Program-made: the position numbers and the translations under genes
Source of the DNA: Echiichthys vipera
Lineage: Eukaryota; Chordata; Actinopteri; Perciformes; Trachinidae
Reading direction: 5' to 3'
NCBI GenBank assembly: GCA_963691815.1
Contig: OY829652.1
Span: forward strand, 15,751,579 to 15,815,578
Length of the DNA: 64,000 bases
Shown here: positions 1 through 12,606 of the stretch, piece by piece
Layout of the letters: each line of letters starts with the position of its first letter
How positions within the stretch are numbered: the stretch's first letter is position 1
The notes under the pieces: model-generated
Told to the model about the DNA's origin: nothing
The model's input: the letters and a program-made list of their open reading frames with translations, nothing else
Databases searched by the model: none

Positions 1-1053
1 AGGAAAATGTCGGTTATTCTTCAAGGTTGTTTCAGTGAGGGATGCCATACTTTACTATGCCCCAATGTCAACAGAAATGATCAATGAGTACCCTGCCACC
101 AGGCAAGAGATAGGATCATGCATGTTATAGAGTGTACAATTACATGCCAAGTTTCACATATCATTCAGCCTTACATTTTGAATTATGTGTATGGAATCTA
201 TTATGGAGTAAGACACAGACAGATGTGCTCACAGTATGTGAGGTATAAACAAATTCTTCTTCAAAGTCTTTTAGAGCAGGATGTTTACGGTAGCAGCTAC
301 TTGGAATTACAATTTTATAACTGGGCGTATTTGAATCAGTTACTAAAAGCTTTCACTTTGACCATAACCATATGTTTCTAATCAAGTCAAAAAAATATAT
401 AAATGTATATATATATTCAATATATATTATAACAGAAGTTATTTAGGAAATTCTATCGATGGTGTTTAATCCCATACATTTGTTGTTGTGACAGAGATAT
501 TTAGCACTGAGTTTTCTTTGCTGTCACGCACATTCAGCTCGGCTTAGTGGTGTAAATCAAACCAATAAGTAGAGTGCCCCATCAAGACACAGCAGAGCTC
601 ACCGTGCAGGGTAAACACAGATGCTTCAGAGCTGGTCCATACACCATGCTGCGTGCCCCTCTTGTGGCTCTGCAACATCTAGGTCGACCGATTGAAACTG
701 CTGGTTTATCTTCTGCTCTTTCCAGCAGTAATCCAACAACTGGAATTGAATATTGATGCATATACAAGGGTCACACAAGTAACAGATGTCTTTTTACCCT
801 CCTGAGTCCCAGACAGAGAAAAAAAGTCCATAGAGATTAGTCCTGACAGGGATGTTGGTGGGATTCTTCTTCTCCTCCTTTAGTCCCCCTTTTTCTCTTA
901 TCCATCCATATACACAGGATTGTGAATACTCATCTCACCAACTCTCTGTTGCGCTCCATCCCTGCCTAACTGTCTGGATAGGAGTGCAAACCATCACACT
1001 CCTGATATCTCTCTATCTCCCGCTCTGCTCTCCTCTCTCCCTCACTCCCTTGT

Positions 1054-1055
<2 letters not shown>

Positions 1056-1094
<39 letters not shown>
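1056..1094 (+). repeat. (CT)n microsatellite
   Basis: About 19 perfect CT units in a wider pyrimidine-rich stretch (about 1010-1095). The Leu/Ser-rich reading frame across it is a by-product of the repeat. Confidence 0.95.
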
Positions 1095-1097
<3 letters not shown>

Positions 1098-4000
1098 TGC
1101 GGAGGTTTGCAGTGCTCCCCCAGTCCTGATTGGTCTTCCGTAATAGGCTTAACCCTTTCCTCTCCAACCAGGGGAGGTATTTCCTTTTGTCCTGACTCTA
1201 TCCTCTCTTACCTTACAGGGACTGTGACATCCCGTGTGGGACTGTAGTGATTTTGAAAAAAGCTAGTACTACGCTTTTGCACAGGGACTTTAGATGACAC
1301 TGCACTAAACACAGAATCGCAGAATCGGATAGGCAGACTGTTGAAGGAAAAACTGCAGAAAATGTGGGAATGATGTATTAATTCCCCCTGTCACAATGTA
1401 ATGAACAAGTAATGTGCCCCGTAGGGGGAATGATGAGGATGGAAAGCAAGCAGAGAGAAGCAATATTTTGTGTATCGATTTTGTGCACGTACATAGGTCT
1501 TAATATGCATGTGCAAGTGAGCATGAGAGCTAGCACGACTGACGGAGAGAAGATACATTATTGCTGCTGTGAGTGGGAGAAATGGATTGTGCAGGAAAGA
1601 ATGAAAGTCAGATCGGAATAGATAGAGGATAGTGGCTATCTGATTGATAGTTTCAATTAAGTTGCTCTGTCAGATCAGTAAGAGGCTGACCACCCTCCAT
1701 TCCTTTGTCAAGGCTCATTTGTCAGGTGCAATTATTGCCAGACGGCATCCTGGTACCTGACAACCTTTAGTAAAGAAGATGAGGGCATCTTTTGTGTTGG
1801 CATGGCTAACTACGGGATGGATAAACTATGATTAAAGCCTTCAGAAATACATCAGGGATTGTTCTTCTGATGGTGACAGTTTATAATTGCATTTTGCCAG
1901 GCAGATGTTTCAGTATGTCTTAAAAGCATTTTAAGTTGACTTGCTGTACTGGAACAGTGATCAAAAGGTCTAGAAAGGATTCTGAGCTATTACCTGGGTA
2001 GTGCCAATTAATCCTGAAGTTGATTGACAGAAAATGAAATTAAAATGAAAGTTTGATTATGGATTTATCTTTTAAGAAATTTTCCATCTGAAAATGTCAA
2101 ATGTTCACTGGTTCCAGCTTCTTAGGTGTGAGGACTTCCTTTTGCACTCGACTGGGTGACTAAAAAATCAACTGATTCGTCGGAAAAAAATTCTCCACAC
2201 ATTAATTGATAATGACAATACTTATTGTAGCCCTACACCACTGATGTTACCCACATATAGTGTTGTCTTTGGATCATGCATGTTAGGAGAGGCATGACGA
2301 GCTTTGCAGATTGCGTCCCCCCGTTCTGTAAATATTAATTTCTGTAAATTCAAATCTGAGTCTTTTCTAATATATGCTTAGTCTGAAGTCTACAGAACAA
2401 ACTGGAGGTCAATGGGAAAACCTAAACTGGCATTATTGAGAGCATCTGATGCCCCTGATCTTACTGAGATACATGTTTTCCTTCCACTTGACACACAGAG
2501 ACTTATTGGAGGATTAAGAAGAGCAAATATTTGCATGTTGTTAAGCCTGTGATCAACACTGATTCTTACTGGATATTCACATTGCATGATATGGAGCTTG
2601 GTGCGTGTATCAATTGGAGGAAAGATTTGAAGTTCGACAGATGGGGTTGGGGGGAGGTTTTATCCGTGGTGGTCAGTGTGAAGTTGCGTAGGGTGTGTAG
2701 GGCTTTTGTACATATCTTTTTGTCAGTAAGGTTGGATGCACATGTCCTTAGGATTACGTGTCTGTGTACCTCGATGTATGCACCCAACATCAAGTACCTG
2801 CTTCCTACACAGGATCCATCTGTAAGCCTCTGGCTGTCAGACTATAATTACACAGCACATCAGTGCAATACAGCTTCTCCATCACTGCCTGCTACTCAAG
2901 GCACTGCACGTTTAATAAGCAGCATACTAAAGAGAGTGGAAATGTAGATGAAAAGACAAGACTGACCACTTGACAGCCTTTTCACGGCTATTTGTGAATC
3001 CTCGTTTAAAGAGGGGTAAACATGTTGGTGCAAAAACACTGCATTCCCAAAACTTCAGAGTTCCATTGAAGAATGACGTGAATATTTCATTCCCATGAAT
3101 ATTTCATCCAGCTTTTTCTCTCTATCCCCAGACTCTGCAGTCTGATATTCACTACAGTTTTTCTACCCTTTCAATCTAAGTGCTTGTAGATGTCCATGGA
3201 TATGCTGTTAGCATGTGCCTGTCGATTCTCAAGTGTGCGCTTGTTTTTTCTTATACCACACTTATTAGACACGCAGTCCCTCCTTGGCACTGTGTGTGGT
3301 GTGTGTCTGTCAAGAGGACCCTATCTGGCCTGAGCTCATCACATAAAGAAGATGCTGATGTGCCATCAGCACCGTCTTATTTCAAGCCTATGCTTTGCAT
3401 GCCGAACATCAGCGGGCAAACATGCAATAGTGGGATGGAAGCTGGCAGGCCCAGTGGACCAAGCACACAGACTTTTATCTCCTCCCTGCAGCAGGCATCC
3501 TGCACTTCCATTTGGTACCACTGTGATTTGCTCCAGATTGCTCCAGAACAGAGCTAGTCCAGCACTAATGGAGCGGCTGGTTTTAAATGTTGTAGTGGTC
3601 GCTGATATCTGTCTTAAGTGTATAGCGTCAGCGAATTCATCCAACAGCAAACTAGCATTATTCTTAATATGCTTGTAATTAATTTTTTCAGCATTCTATC
3701 AGCATGATGCCAGTCAATTACGTTCAGTCTCACTGTTTCGTCGATACTCACCTGTGCGAGTAAAGGATGCTGACTGCAGTTCAATTAACAGCCACAGGTG
3801 CTGCTAATGAGGATTTTCTGAACGTTACAAGGAGAACCTTTAAAATAGGTTGGACAACAAAGAGAGTGAGGGAAGACCGCATTCCTAGGTCTTCTGGTTT
3901 TTGCCTGGGGTTTCACCACAGGGTAGTCTGCTTTGGCTGTTGGAAAGAGATGAAAGAAAGGAAAATAAGAACAATTAATTTAAAGTTAATTTTATTTCAC

Positions 4001-4523
4001 AATAGATTACAGCCCTCAACTTATTGTGTAATTATTTTCTTTTTTTTCCGGTGTCTCATTATCATCAAAAATTTAGTTGTGCAGTGTAATTTAAAAAGGG
4101 GAACAACACAGGACAAATATAGTAATGTATTGTGTTGCTCAATTCAAAGAGTATCTTTACTTAATCTTGCCCTGCTTAACTAATGGTGACAACATGCGTT
4201 TTCCACACCCATCTACATCACAGTTGGATGTGGTTACAAGTAGAACAGAGCACATAATATCTGAAACAGACGTACAGGCCTACAGGTCAACCCTATAGAG
4301 GCTGGTGCTGCTATATTTCGCCTTCTCACAAAATCTAGTGTGGACTTATATATATATATATATTATATATATCTGGAATAATATTTATATCAAATAAAGT
4401 GGACTTTACACTATACATGTATCTTGATGCAACACTATTTGTTTCTGTCATTTTAGGGCTTTTTAATATCTAAGTCCTATAGCTATTACTCAAATGATGA
4501 TTATGGTAGGTCCCAAGATGATA

Positions 4524-4670
<147 letters not shown>

Positions 4671-7600
4671 TTTAATCACTGGTCGATTGGATATGAGCTC
4701 CATGTTCTACCATTGATTTATAGCCACGGTGGTCATAAAGTCAAACTAGGTGTAGTCAGCTGTTTAGCCCTGACCGTGGGGTTAGAGATGGTAAATGCAG
4801 CCTCTTCAATCTCCAACACTGACGTACACGCACGCCCGCCTGGAACAGATTCTTTGCTGTTTCCTGCTGTACTGTGACCTCACTGTTCTTTGTCATGGAG
4901 ACGACACAGCTTCTTTTCCACCAGTCCCTCAGAAGTCGGCCACTTCCTGTCACGGCGCAGCATCTATTTACGTTAGTAATGTCAAAGAGCATCAGCAAAG
5001 GCGTGGGAATGCAAGGCTGTGCATGGGGGATCCCACACTTACCCACAGGAAGGTGCGAGTGCAGTATAGGGCTGAATCTTGGAGAAAGCACGTAGAGGAC
5101 AACCACTCACGCTGCGGATGAACACACAAATAAACACATTATTGCTCCTCCCAACAGGCAGTCAGCCATCAGAGAACTCAGTGTTTGTCATCTTATTTCA
5201 ACTGGTCATGTTGATCCCCAGGGGTTCATGTTACTTGAAAATGCAAATATTTTCTTTGAAGAGGCACTCCTTCAACTGCTAGTTTAATGACTTCAGTAAC
5301 CATTTCTTTTTCATTGACTACCTGGAGGGTAACTACTTCAGCAGATTTTAAATTCCCCTTGTTTTTACAGGCATATAAGGAAAAATTGATTATGCATGCT
5401 TTGTGAAAAGGTCATTTCCACCCCTGAAGCTGTACAGTATATCTGTGTGTGCACATGTGTTTGTGTCTGTCTTAGTGCGTTTGTGTTATAACGATCAGAT
5501 CCATTGACTTTCTTGACTGACTGTCTACAAATACAATGCCTTTACCATGTGACCCAATGGAGAGGGAATTCCCTCATTGAAAGAAATTACTTGGACCACA
5601 AAAGACCATTAGGTTCTGAAGGCCATGACAACAGGACTCCTTAATGGAGCACAATGACATTTACAGCAATTGTATGCTGTTGACGCAGAGTAGTATGCCT
5701 TTATAAAGACACGGTTGGCATTTCCTTCAACTAATTTGTCCATGTCTGGTTACTTGGCTATAAAAAAGCTGGAAATAGACCTTTAAAGTTATCGGCACTC
5801 TTATCTAGTTAAGGAACACATTGTTATCTCTTATTCTGTTTTTGGTTTTATTCTGTCATCTGTTTTTGAAAAGTACTACATTTCGATTGCCATGTTGCAG
5901 TGACTCAAAGGCCCCATAAGGCTACAGTGATGGTGACATAACATGTTTATGAGTAGTTTGGAGCGTGGGGGAGAAAATGCTTACAGCATGTACATTATGA
6001 ACAGAACATCTGCCGATCAGTCGTCACACTAATGTAAAGAAGGCTTTGTAGTTGGAACACTGTGCTCTTGTTTTAGCTGGCGCCAAACAATTCTTGTTAT
6101 TCTCTCCTGTATCTCCTTTCAGTTGTAGTCTTTAGGGGGATGGAGGGATCAACCTCAAAAAGATGGGCCAGTGAACACCAACAGGAGGCCCACTAATAAG
6201 CTCAGTTACTCTTCCTTGTACACGCACACGTGTATTCACACACAGGCCGTCACACAAACAAACACACAAAAGTGGGTATCCATTGTACATTTGCATCCAA
6301 ATGAAGACATACAGTAATCTATACTTTTTTACAGTAGTATACTGTACTCAAGCTCAACTCTTCCACAAAAATTAAAACATCCAACTAGGGGATTCCTGCT
6401 GTCGTATTTTCACACGGAGCAGATTCCCTGTCTAATGATTCATTTGGCTCTTGACAACTGTCCTATTTTTGAATTAAATGTAATGCCTCCAGGGAAGGGT
6501 CCCAATATTTCACCTTGTAGATATAGACAACATGACACAATCCTTTTGCTGTTGTTCCGTCTTTCACATTGCCAATGTTTTTTTTCCGGTTCCCTATCTT
6601 GTGTCTTCGCCTGGTTCTCTTCCTTCTCACTTTCCTTGCTTGCACCTAATAATAATTAGCCAGTTCTAGCCATCGACCTATGCCTGTCTCTAGTCGCACC
6701 TTGTCAGCGAGGCCTCTCCTGTCTGCAGCCCACCACTAATGGGCCACCGCTTTGGCTCTGACAGCCCGGAAGACCCTTTCTTTCTCAGCTGCTACCTCTT
6801 CATTAAGGCTTGCCTCGAGCTGCTGTGGCACAAAGATCAGCACCTGTGTCAATGTGTCTGTCACGCCAGCAGGGGATCTTCACAGCACCTCATGTCTTCC
6901 CCCCCACCCAGGTCAATATCCACATCCCAATCCACACGACACTCCAACACCTGGCAGAGTTGCGGGAGCGTGGATACATATCTCTCTGTCAAAGTGTGAA
7001 TTGAATTGATCTGATGCTGATTGTTCTCAATCGTATAAAAAAAACAAAACCTTGATATCAGCCTAACTTTTAATCCACACAGCAAGGTGTTAAGAGTCTG
7101 GGTGTGTGCCACAAAATGCGAAGCCAGTATCTTTTCCTGCTTCTTCTCCATTGTTTGAGTGGAAGGAAATAGATGTCGATTATATACAATTAAGAGCCCT
7201 AAGCTGCTCTTTCTTGTTCTGTGTACCGTAGTTAGGATGTGTAGAACTGACTTGAGCTCTCTGTTATACCTACATAACTCAAGCCCTGACAGGTGTTGAA
7301 TAATATAAGAATTAGTCTGATGTCCTTAAATCACTGCAGCATATTTAGCCTTTTAGAGCATCAGAGAAACCAGGTGCAGTTTAGTCCAGTCTTCCATGCA
7401 TTGCTGGGAGAGGTGTTGCTCAGGAGTGTGACAGCCTGTGTGGATGGCTGCAGTAGGGGGTTTGCCCTGCCTATGGGTGCACCAGGCTGTTGCCCTTGAT
7501 TGTCTGGCACAGGGTCAAGGTAACACAGGGCCAGTCACTACTGTCAGCACTTGTGACTTTCTGAAAGTGTGTATATTGGTGTTTAGATGCAGGTTCAACA

Positions 7601-10600
7601 GTTGATGCTATTAGAATCTTGATGCTGTTAGCGCTTTTCTGTGTCACTATGAGTCATGTTAAAGTAGATTGCCAAACTATTTCTATATAATGCGTCCTTG
7701 CTGATGCCACTGTGGCTGACTCATACACTGCACTTTAACATGCACATCCTGTGGTGTATGCTTATTTGTGTCCTATGATCAAATACTTGTATCCGGAAGA
7801 AGAAATCAAGCACTAGTTCCTTTTGAAAGTGGGAAGAATGTTATTCAGATCTCTCTGGCATTTAGTTATTTAGTGATCATTTTTCATTAAGAAATTATTG
7901 CCTCCACTGTGAATTAGTCTTCCTATCTACAGGGAGGACGCTCTCAGGCTCTTACTCATCTATACAGCATATAAACTGATCGTACTTTATCCAGGCAGAA
8001 ATCCAGGCAGGCTGACTTGGAAGTTCAATTGAGAGGGGGGGAATTTAAAATGGTGGTGGCTGAAAGGGTTTCAATTCAAACTATTGTTGAATGGAAATGA
8101 TTTAATATTCTGTCCCTTTGAGCTGGTTGAATTCAACATTTACAGTGCATGTCTTGTACCACAGCACTGGGTGTTCACTCTAATCTATTGCATTCTCCGT
8201 TGTGCAATCTGTGAATTAGACAGCTGTATATTATTGGTCAGTTTGTAAACTGTACAGGAAGGGGAACCATCAAACCATCTAAAAAGTAAGGTGCAGAAGA
8301 TTTTTCCATTGTAAAATGCAACTGCCTTACAGTAACGTCAGCACTCATTCAAATCAAGCAGCGAAGTAAACAGTAAACCAGTGCTCAGGTCAACGTTAAT
8401 CCGGCAGCATAGTTTGGGACTGTGCTATATGAGTTTAGTTAAAAAGTAACGAATAACATTATAGTTCTCATTTATCCCACAGTTGCCTAATACAACCAGA
8501 AATATTAAAAGAATAATAACAAGGTATAATGAATGATATAGAGAAATCTATGATGATTGACAAATGCATATCTTCTTATCTCCCTTTTTTAATGGGAACT
8601 CAAATGGGACACTTTTCGCCACATATTCTCTGTTTATGATATATGAATAATATATGCTGAAGTTATAACTGTGATACACTAAGGCCATGCTAATGACAGC
8701 TCTGAAGCTGATAGATATGTTCTTGAGGGTATTTAAATGTTGGTTGTGATAAGCTGGGATTGCACAGGGACTTATAAACAGGCAGTTTAGTGGGACCTGT
8801 AGAAAGGAGCCTCGTCTCATTAAACAAACAGATTAGATTTTGGTTCGATCTGACAAATTGAGTGTAATTTCTTTTGCTGGCTGGATGATCGGTAGAGATT
8901 GGATTTTCGCTGGGCTCTGTAAGAAATTCACAAGGAGGCGTTAGCAAAACAAACATTCAACAACTGCCCAGTCTTGATTCAAAGCTGTTTTTGTATTACC
9001 CAGAGACTGAGAATCACTTCTGCATGAAATAAAACTCCCAAATAAAATGACTGAGTAACAAAGTTTTTTTTCTTTGCCATTTGATACATCAAAACTAATT
9101 TACTGAAGATGTAAACATATATACCTGAAAGAGATGTGAATAAGATGTTATCTGAGCAATAGGGTGATAAGATGTCTTTATAATAGGATTGTAAGAGTGA
9201 GTAATCAGTGGTGTTCCCAACAGGAGAGATCTCCAACAGTAAATGCATGATCTGGTGCCAAACATGGCAAGCAGATGGCAAACAACAGGGCCCTTTCAGT
9301 CCAGTGTAGGGTAGTGCGTTTGGAAGAAAATATAGCAAAAACCCGTCCATGATGGACGATATCAGGCCATCTGTCTGCATTACAAGGTGTCATTTTTAAG
9401 AGGTTGGAAACTCGCTCTTTCTTCAGATCTGATCTTTTTCAGCAGAAAGCACATAACAACTGTGCCTTTGCCTCCTCTGTCTTTGACTTTTTCATGCAAC
9501 CAAATCCCACAGTGGCATTTGCATATTGATGTCTGTTTTAACATTTCTCAGTTATGGTGGAATCAATCCTAGTGGAACTGATTTTCTCCTTGTTATACCT
9601 TTACTGTTCCCTTCCTCTTCCTGTATCAGGTTCGATTGTGATTCAAGGGGTGGAGTGGGGCAATATTATTAAATCCCCCTCTCTGTCAAAACATTATTGT
9701 GACATGCATAGGAAGAAAGCTGGCTTGCGAAGGAGGCACTGAAGTTCACACACATGTAGGGAGACATTCCGGCTGTTACCAAGTGGAAAGTAGTTTGTCC
9801 GCCTACACACTCAGAAGACCAGGAGATGTGTGTCTGGGCCTGGCTTAGAGACTGCTGGCTTGCTGTACTGTAGCAGTTGGTGCACATTTTCCATATACAA
9901 GAAAACAGTAAGTGTGGGCAGCAAAGAGGAGGTGCTGTCATCTATTCCTGCATCGAACACGGACGATCTGAACCACTTTGCGGCAACATGGCTGGTCACG
10001 TTGTATGGGTGTTTATTCTGGCACGATGTTTGGACTCAATATGATGTAGGGAGATATTAGGGAGAAAGTAGGGAAATATTGGTTCACAATGAATCACAAT
10101 TAATGTATTCATTTTCAAAAATCAATTTTGTACATTAATAAACTTACTGATTAAAGGTGGAACACACTAGCAAACAAGCCACCCAACCAAAATACAGTGC
10201 AACAAAACTTCTGACCAGAGAAAGAAAATAATTTTATAATAGACTGCTGAAGATATAACCTTAGCAGCACTACAATGGAGCACTGCCAAAGTAAATGGTT
10301 TGGCACCAAGAATTGGAATGAAATCAGGAGATTCCCAAATATTCCCACCACTGAAATCAAGAATATGCACATATGGCATTACTTTGCAATTGCAGCTGAA
10401 TTCTTGCGATAACCAATCTTGTCTGCAGTAGCATCAGTTTTATCAGAACTGGAGTTTTTTTTTTCTTCACTGAGAGAAAAGAACGGCACTGAAGGCTTTT
10501 CTTTATGGAAAAGATGTTTTAACTCTTATCTCAACTGACTTCGGCAAGAGTTTGATAGACAGATGCTTCATCCAATCACCTGCCGGGTATGTTTTGAAAG

Positions 10601-10705
10601 TCTCTGCCAAAGTCAATGAGAAAAGGGCTCTACTTCTCACTTGATTTATTACCTCAGTAAACATTTTCCATGGTCTCAATCACTAGTTTCAGGTCATGTT
10701 CAATA

Positions 10706-10922
10706 CATCTCATCTCATCTTCAAGCACTTATCCGGGGTCGGGTCGCGGGGGCAGCAGCTTTAGCAGGGGACCCCAAACTTCCCTTTCCCGGGCCACATA
10801 CACCAGCTCCATCTTGGGGATCCAGAGGCGCTACCAGGCCAGTGTGGAGATATAATCTCTCCACCTAGTCCTGGGTCTTCCCCGAGGTCTCCTCCCAGCT
10901 GGACGTGCCTGGAACACCAACT
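10706..10922 (-). mobile_element. 3' end of an RTE/Rex3-like LINE, inactivated
   Basis: The minus-strand translation gives VFQARPAGRRPRGRPRTRW, then RDYISTLAW, a TAG stop, RLWIPKMELVYVAREREVWG, and PPRPDPG followed by TAA. This is the C-terminal end of a fish non-LTR retrotransposon ORF in which a LAWERLG-type Glu codon has become a stop. A tail of GATGA units follows, typical of Rex3-type RTE elements. The copy is 5' truncated; the family name is from recall of its C-terminus and tail. Confidence 0.7.
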
Positions 10923-12185
10923 GGCTCCTTTCAACAGCATTTTGTTTGTCTGTCACAACCAAATCTCGTTCTTCCCCTCTCATCCAAATATCACTTCTTG
11001 CTCCAAAAAAAACAAACTGGCAACGGCCAAAATAATAAACACAAAGCTTCATACAAACCAGTGGGTGGTGTCAAAGTGGATACATAAAACTCTTGTACGT
11101 ATATAGTCTATGAATGTGAATCAGTGTCCGGACACTTGTCAGAAGTTTTCATCCAGAAGACGATGTCTCACCTTGTGTTCATCCAGCTACTCCAAGTACC
11201 TTTTTATGTAATGGAAGACCTTTTAATTCATGATGTTGTCAAGGGATAATAAACAAAATATTGGAGCAAATAGACCCAGTCTTTAGAATCACTGCTGAAT
11301 AGAAGTGTCTAACTATATATCTGTAATCTACCTGGGGGCATGTGGATAATTTTTAAATGTGAATATTTTTGGGCAATATAAAATGATGTTCTTTGCACTT
11401 AAGAATTTCTTTTGAATGAGAACAGGATGAGACCTTTAGTACATGCTCACCCTTTTTCACAGTGACAGTCAAAGGAAGCTAAAATGTCAGGCAAGATGTT
11501 TTTTAACTCCAGATAAGAAACACAGTCTCAGTGTTGTCTCTTATCATCATGACCCAGAAAAGTCAAGGAAAACTCAGGGGGAATTGCCCTGATTTATATG
11601 TATTCCACATGCAGGACCAATGTAAGAATGAACATGAAGGAAAAATGAGGAAGGAAAAATGCATGGAAATGATCCCTGTGTTCATCCAGCAACTGCATAA
11701 TTGGATATGTTATGCAAATTAAGGAGTTCATTGAGCCAATCATAGGTTTCCGCAATGAGGATTAAGGTGGGGCTTCTTTGGATTCAGAGCCTCTGAGCTC
11801 ATGTGTCATGGGTCTCCAATTGGCTGAACAGTTGTTTGAAGTCATTCAAAGTTAAAACCTTGGTTGATTTTGACTGTTGCACATTATTTAGTGGTATATT
11901 AATGCTCTGAGCCATACTTTATGTAAAGAACCCCATCTAGCTTTGCAATGCAAAGTAGAAATGAGGTCTGTGCCATGTGGGATTATGCCTACAGGTGCCA
12001 ACTGTAAGTCTTCTATCCCTGTGTGCAGCTCAAATACAAGAATACTATATGTAGTATGTTCTATCACATGTGATGCATGCATTCTTAATAGTGAATACAG
12101 GATGTACCATTAATCCAGAGCACAATGTACACAAGTATACTTAAAGTGTAATTCCGGCTATTAACAGAGATATCCCGGAGAGGCG

Positions 12186-12606
12186 CTAACAGCCACTAAC
12201 AGCCGGACCAGGCTAACGATGATTAGCTCAGAGTATTACAGTGATGGCATTAAAACAGCTTTTTAACCACTAATACTGCTCAAAATACCACCAAACCTTT
12301 ACAGTAGCATGAGAATCCCTAAACTTAAAACAAAGCACCAACAACATAGTTAGCGAACCTGGAGTTTATTAAAAGAGTGTTTTGAAAGACTTACCAAATG
12401 GCCTTGGTATCAGCTCCTCTTGTGGTAGAGTTCATTCAAGTCAGGAGTCAATCGGTGCTTCGTTTTATGTGTAAGGACTCTTATCATGCTACTGCGGAGG
12501 TTTAGTGTTATTTTGAGCAATATTGGTGATTAAAAAAAGCCATTTTAATGTCTTCACCGTACTGCCCTGAGCTAATCAGTGTTAGCAACATCCGGCTGTT
12601 AGCAAC
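12186..12606. mobile_element. Foldback (long inverted repeat) MITE-like element
   Basis: The left arm at about 12196-12317 (AACAGCCGG, GATTAGCTCAG, TGCTCAAAATA, CAGTAGCATGA) is inverted on the right at about 12481-12604 (TCATGCTACTG, TATTTTGAGCA, CTGAGCTAATC, CCGGCTGTT). Arms of ~120-130 bp with scattered mismatches surround a ~160-bp loop. No transposase is present. Exact ends and the target duplication were not resolved. Confidence 0.7.

Noticed and set aside
852..1247. 131-codon plus-strand frame with Leu/Ser-rich centre
   Set aside because: It crosses a CT microsatellite; no domain and no splice support.
10151..10379. Hydrophobic minus-strand frame with VGIFGNLLI, resembling a GPCR helix 1
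   Set aside because: No further receptor motifs upstream or downstream; a short chance match in AT-rich DNA.
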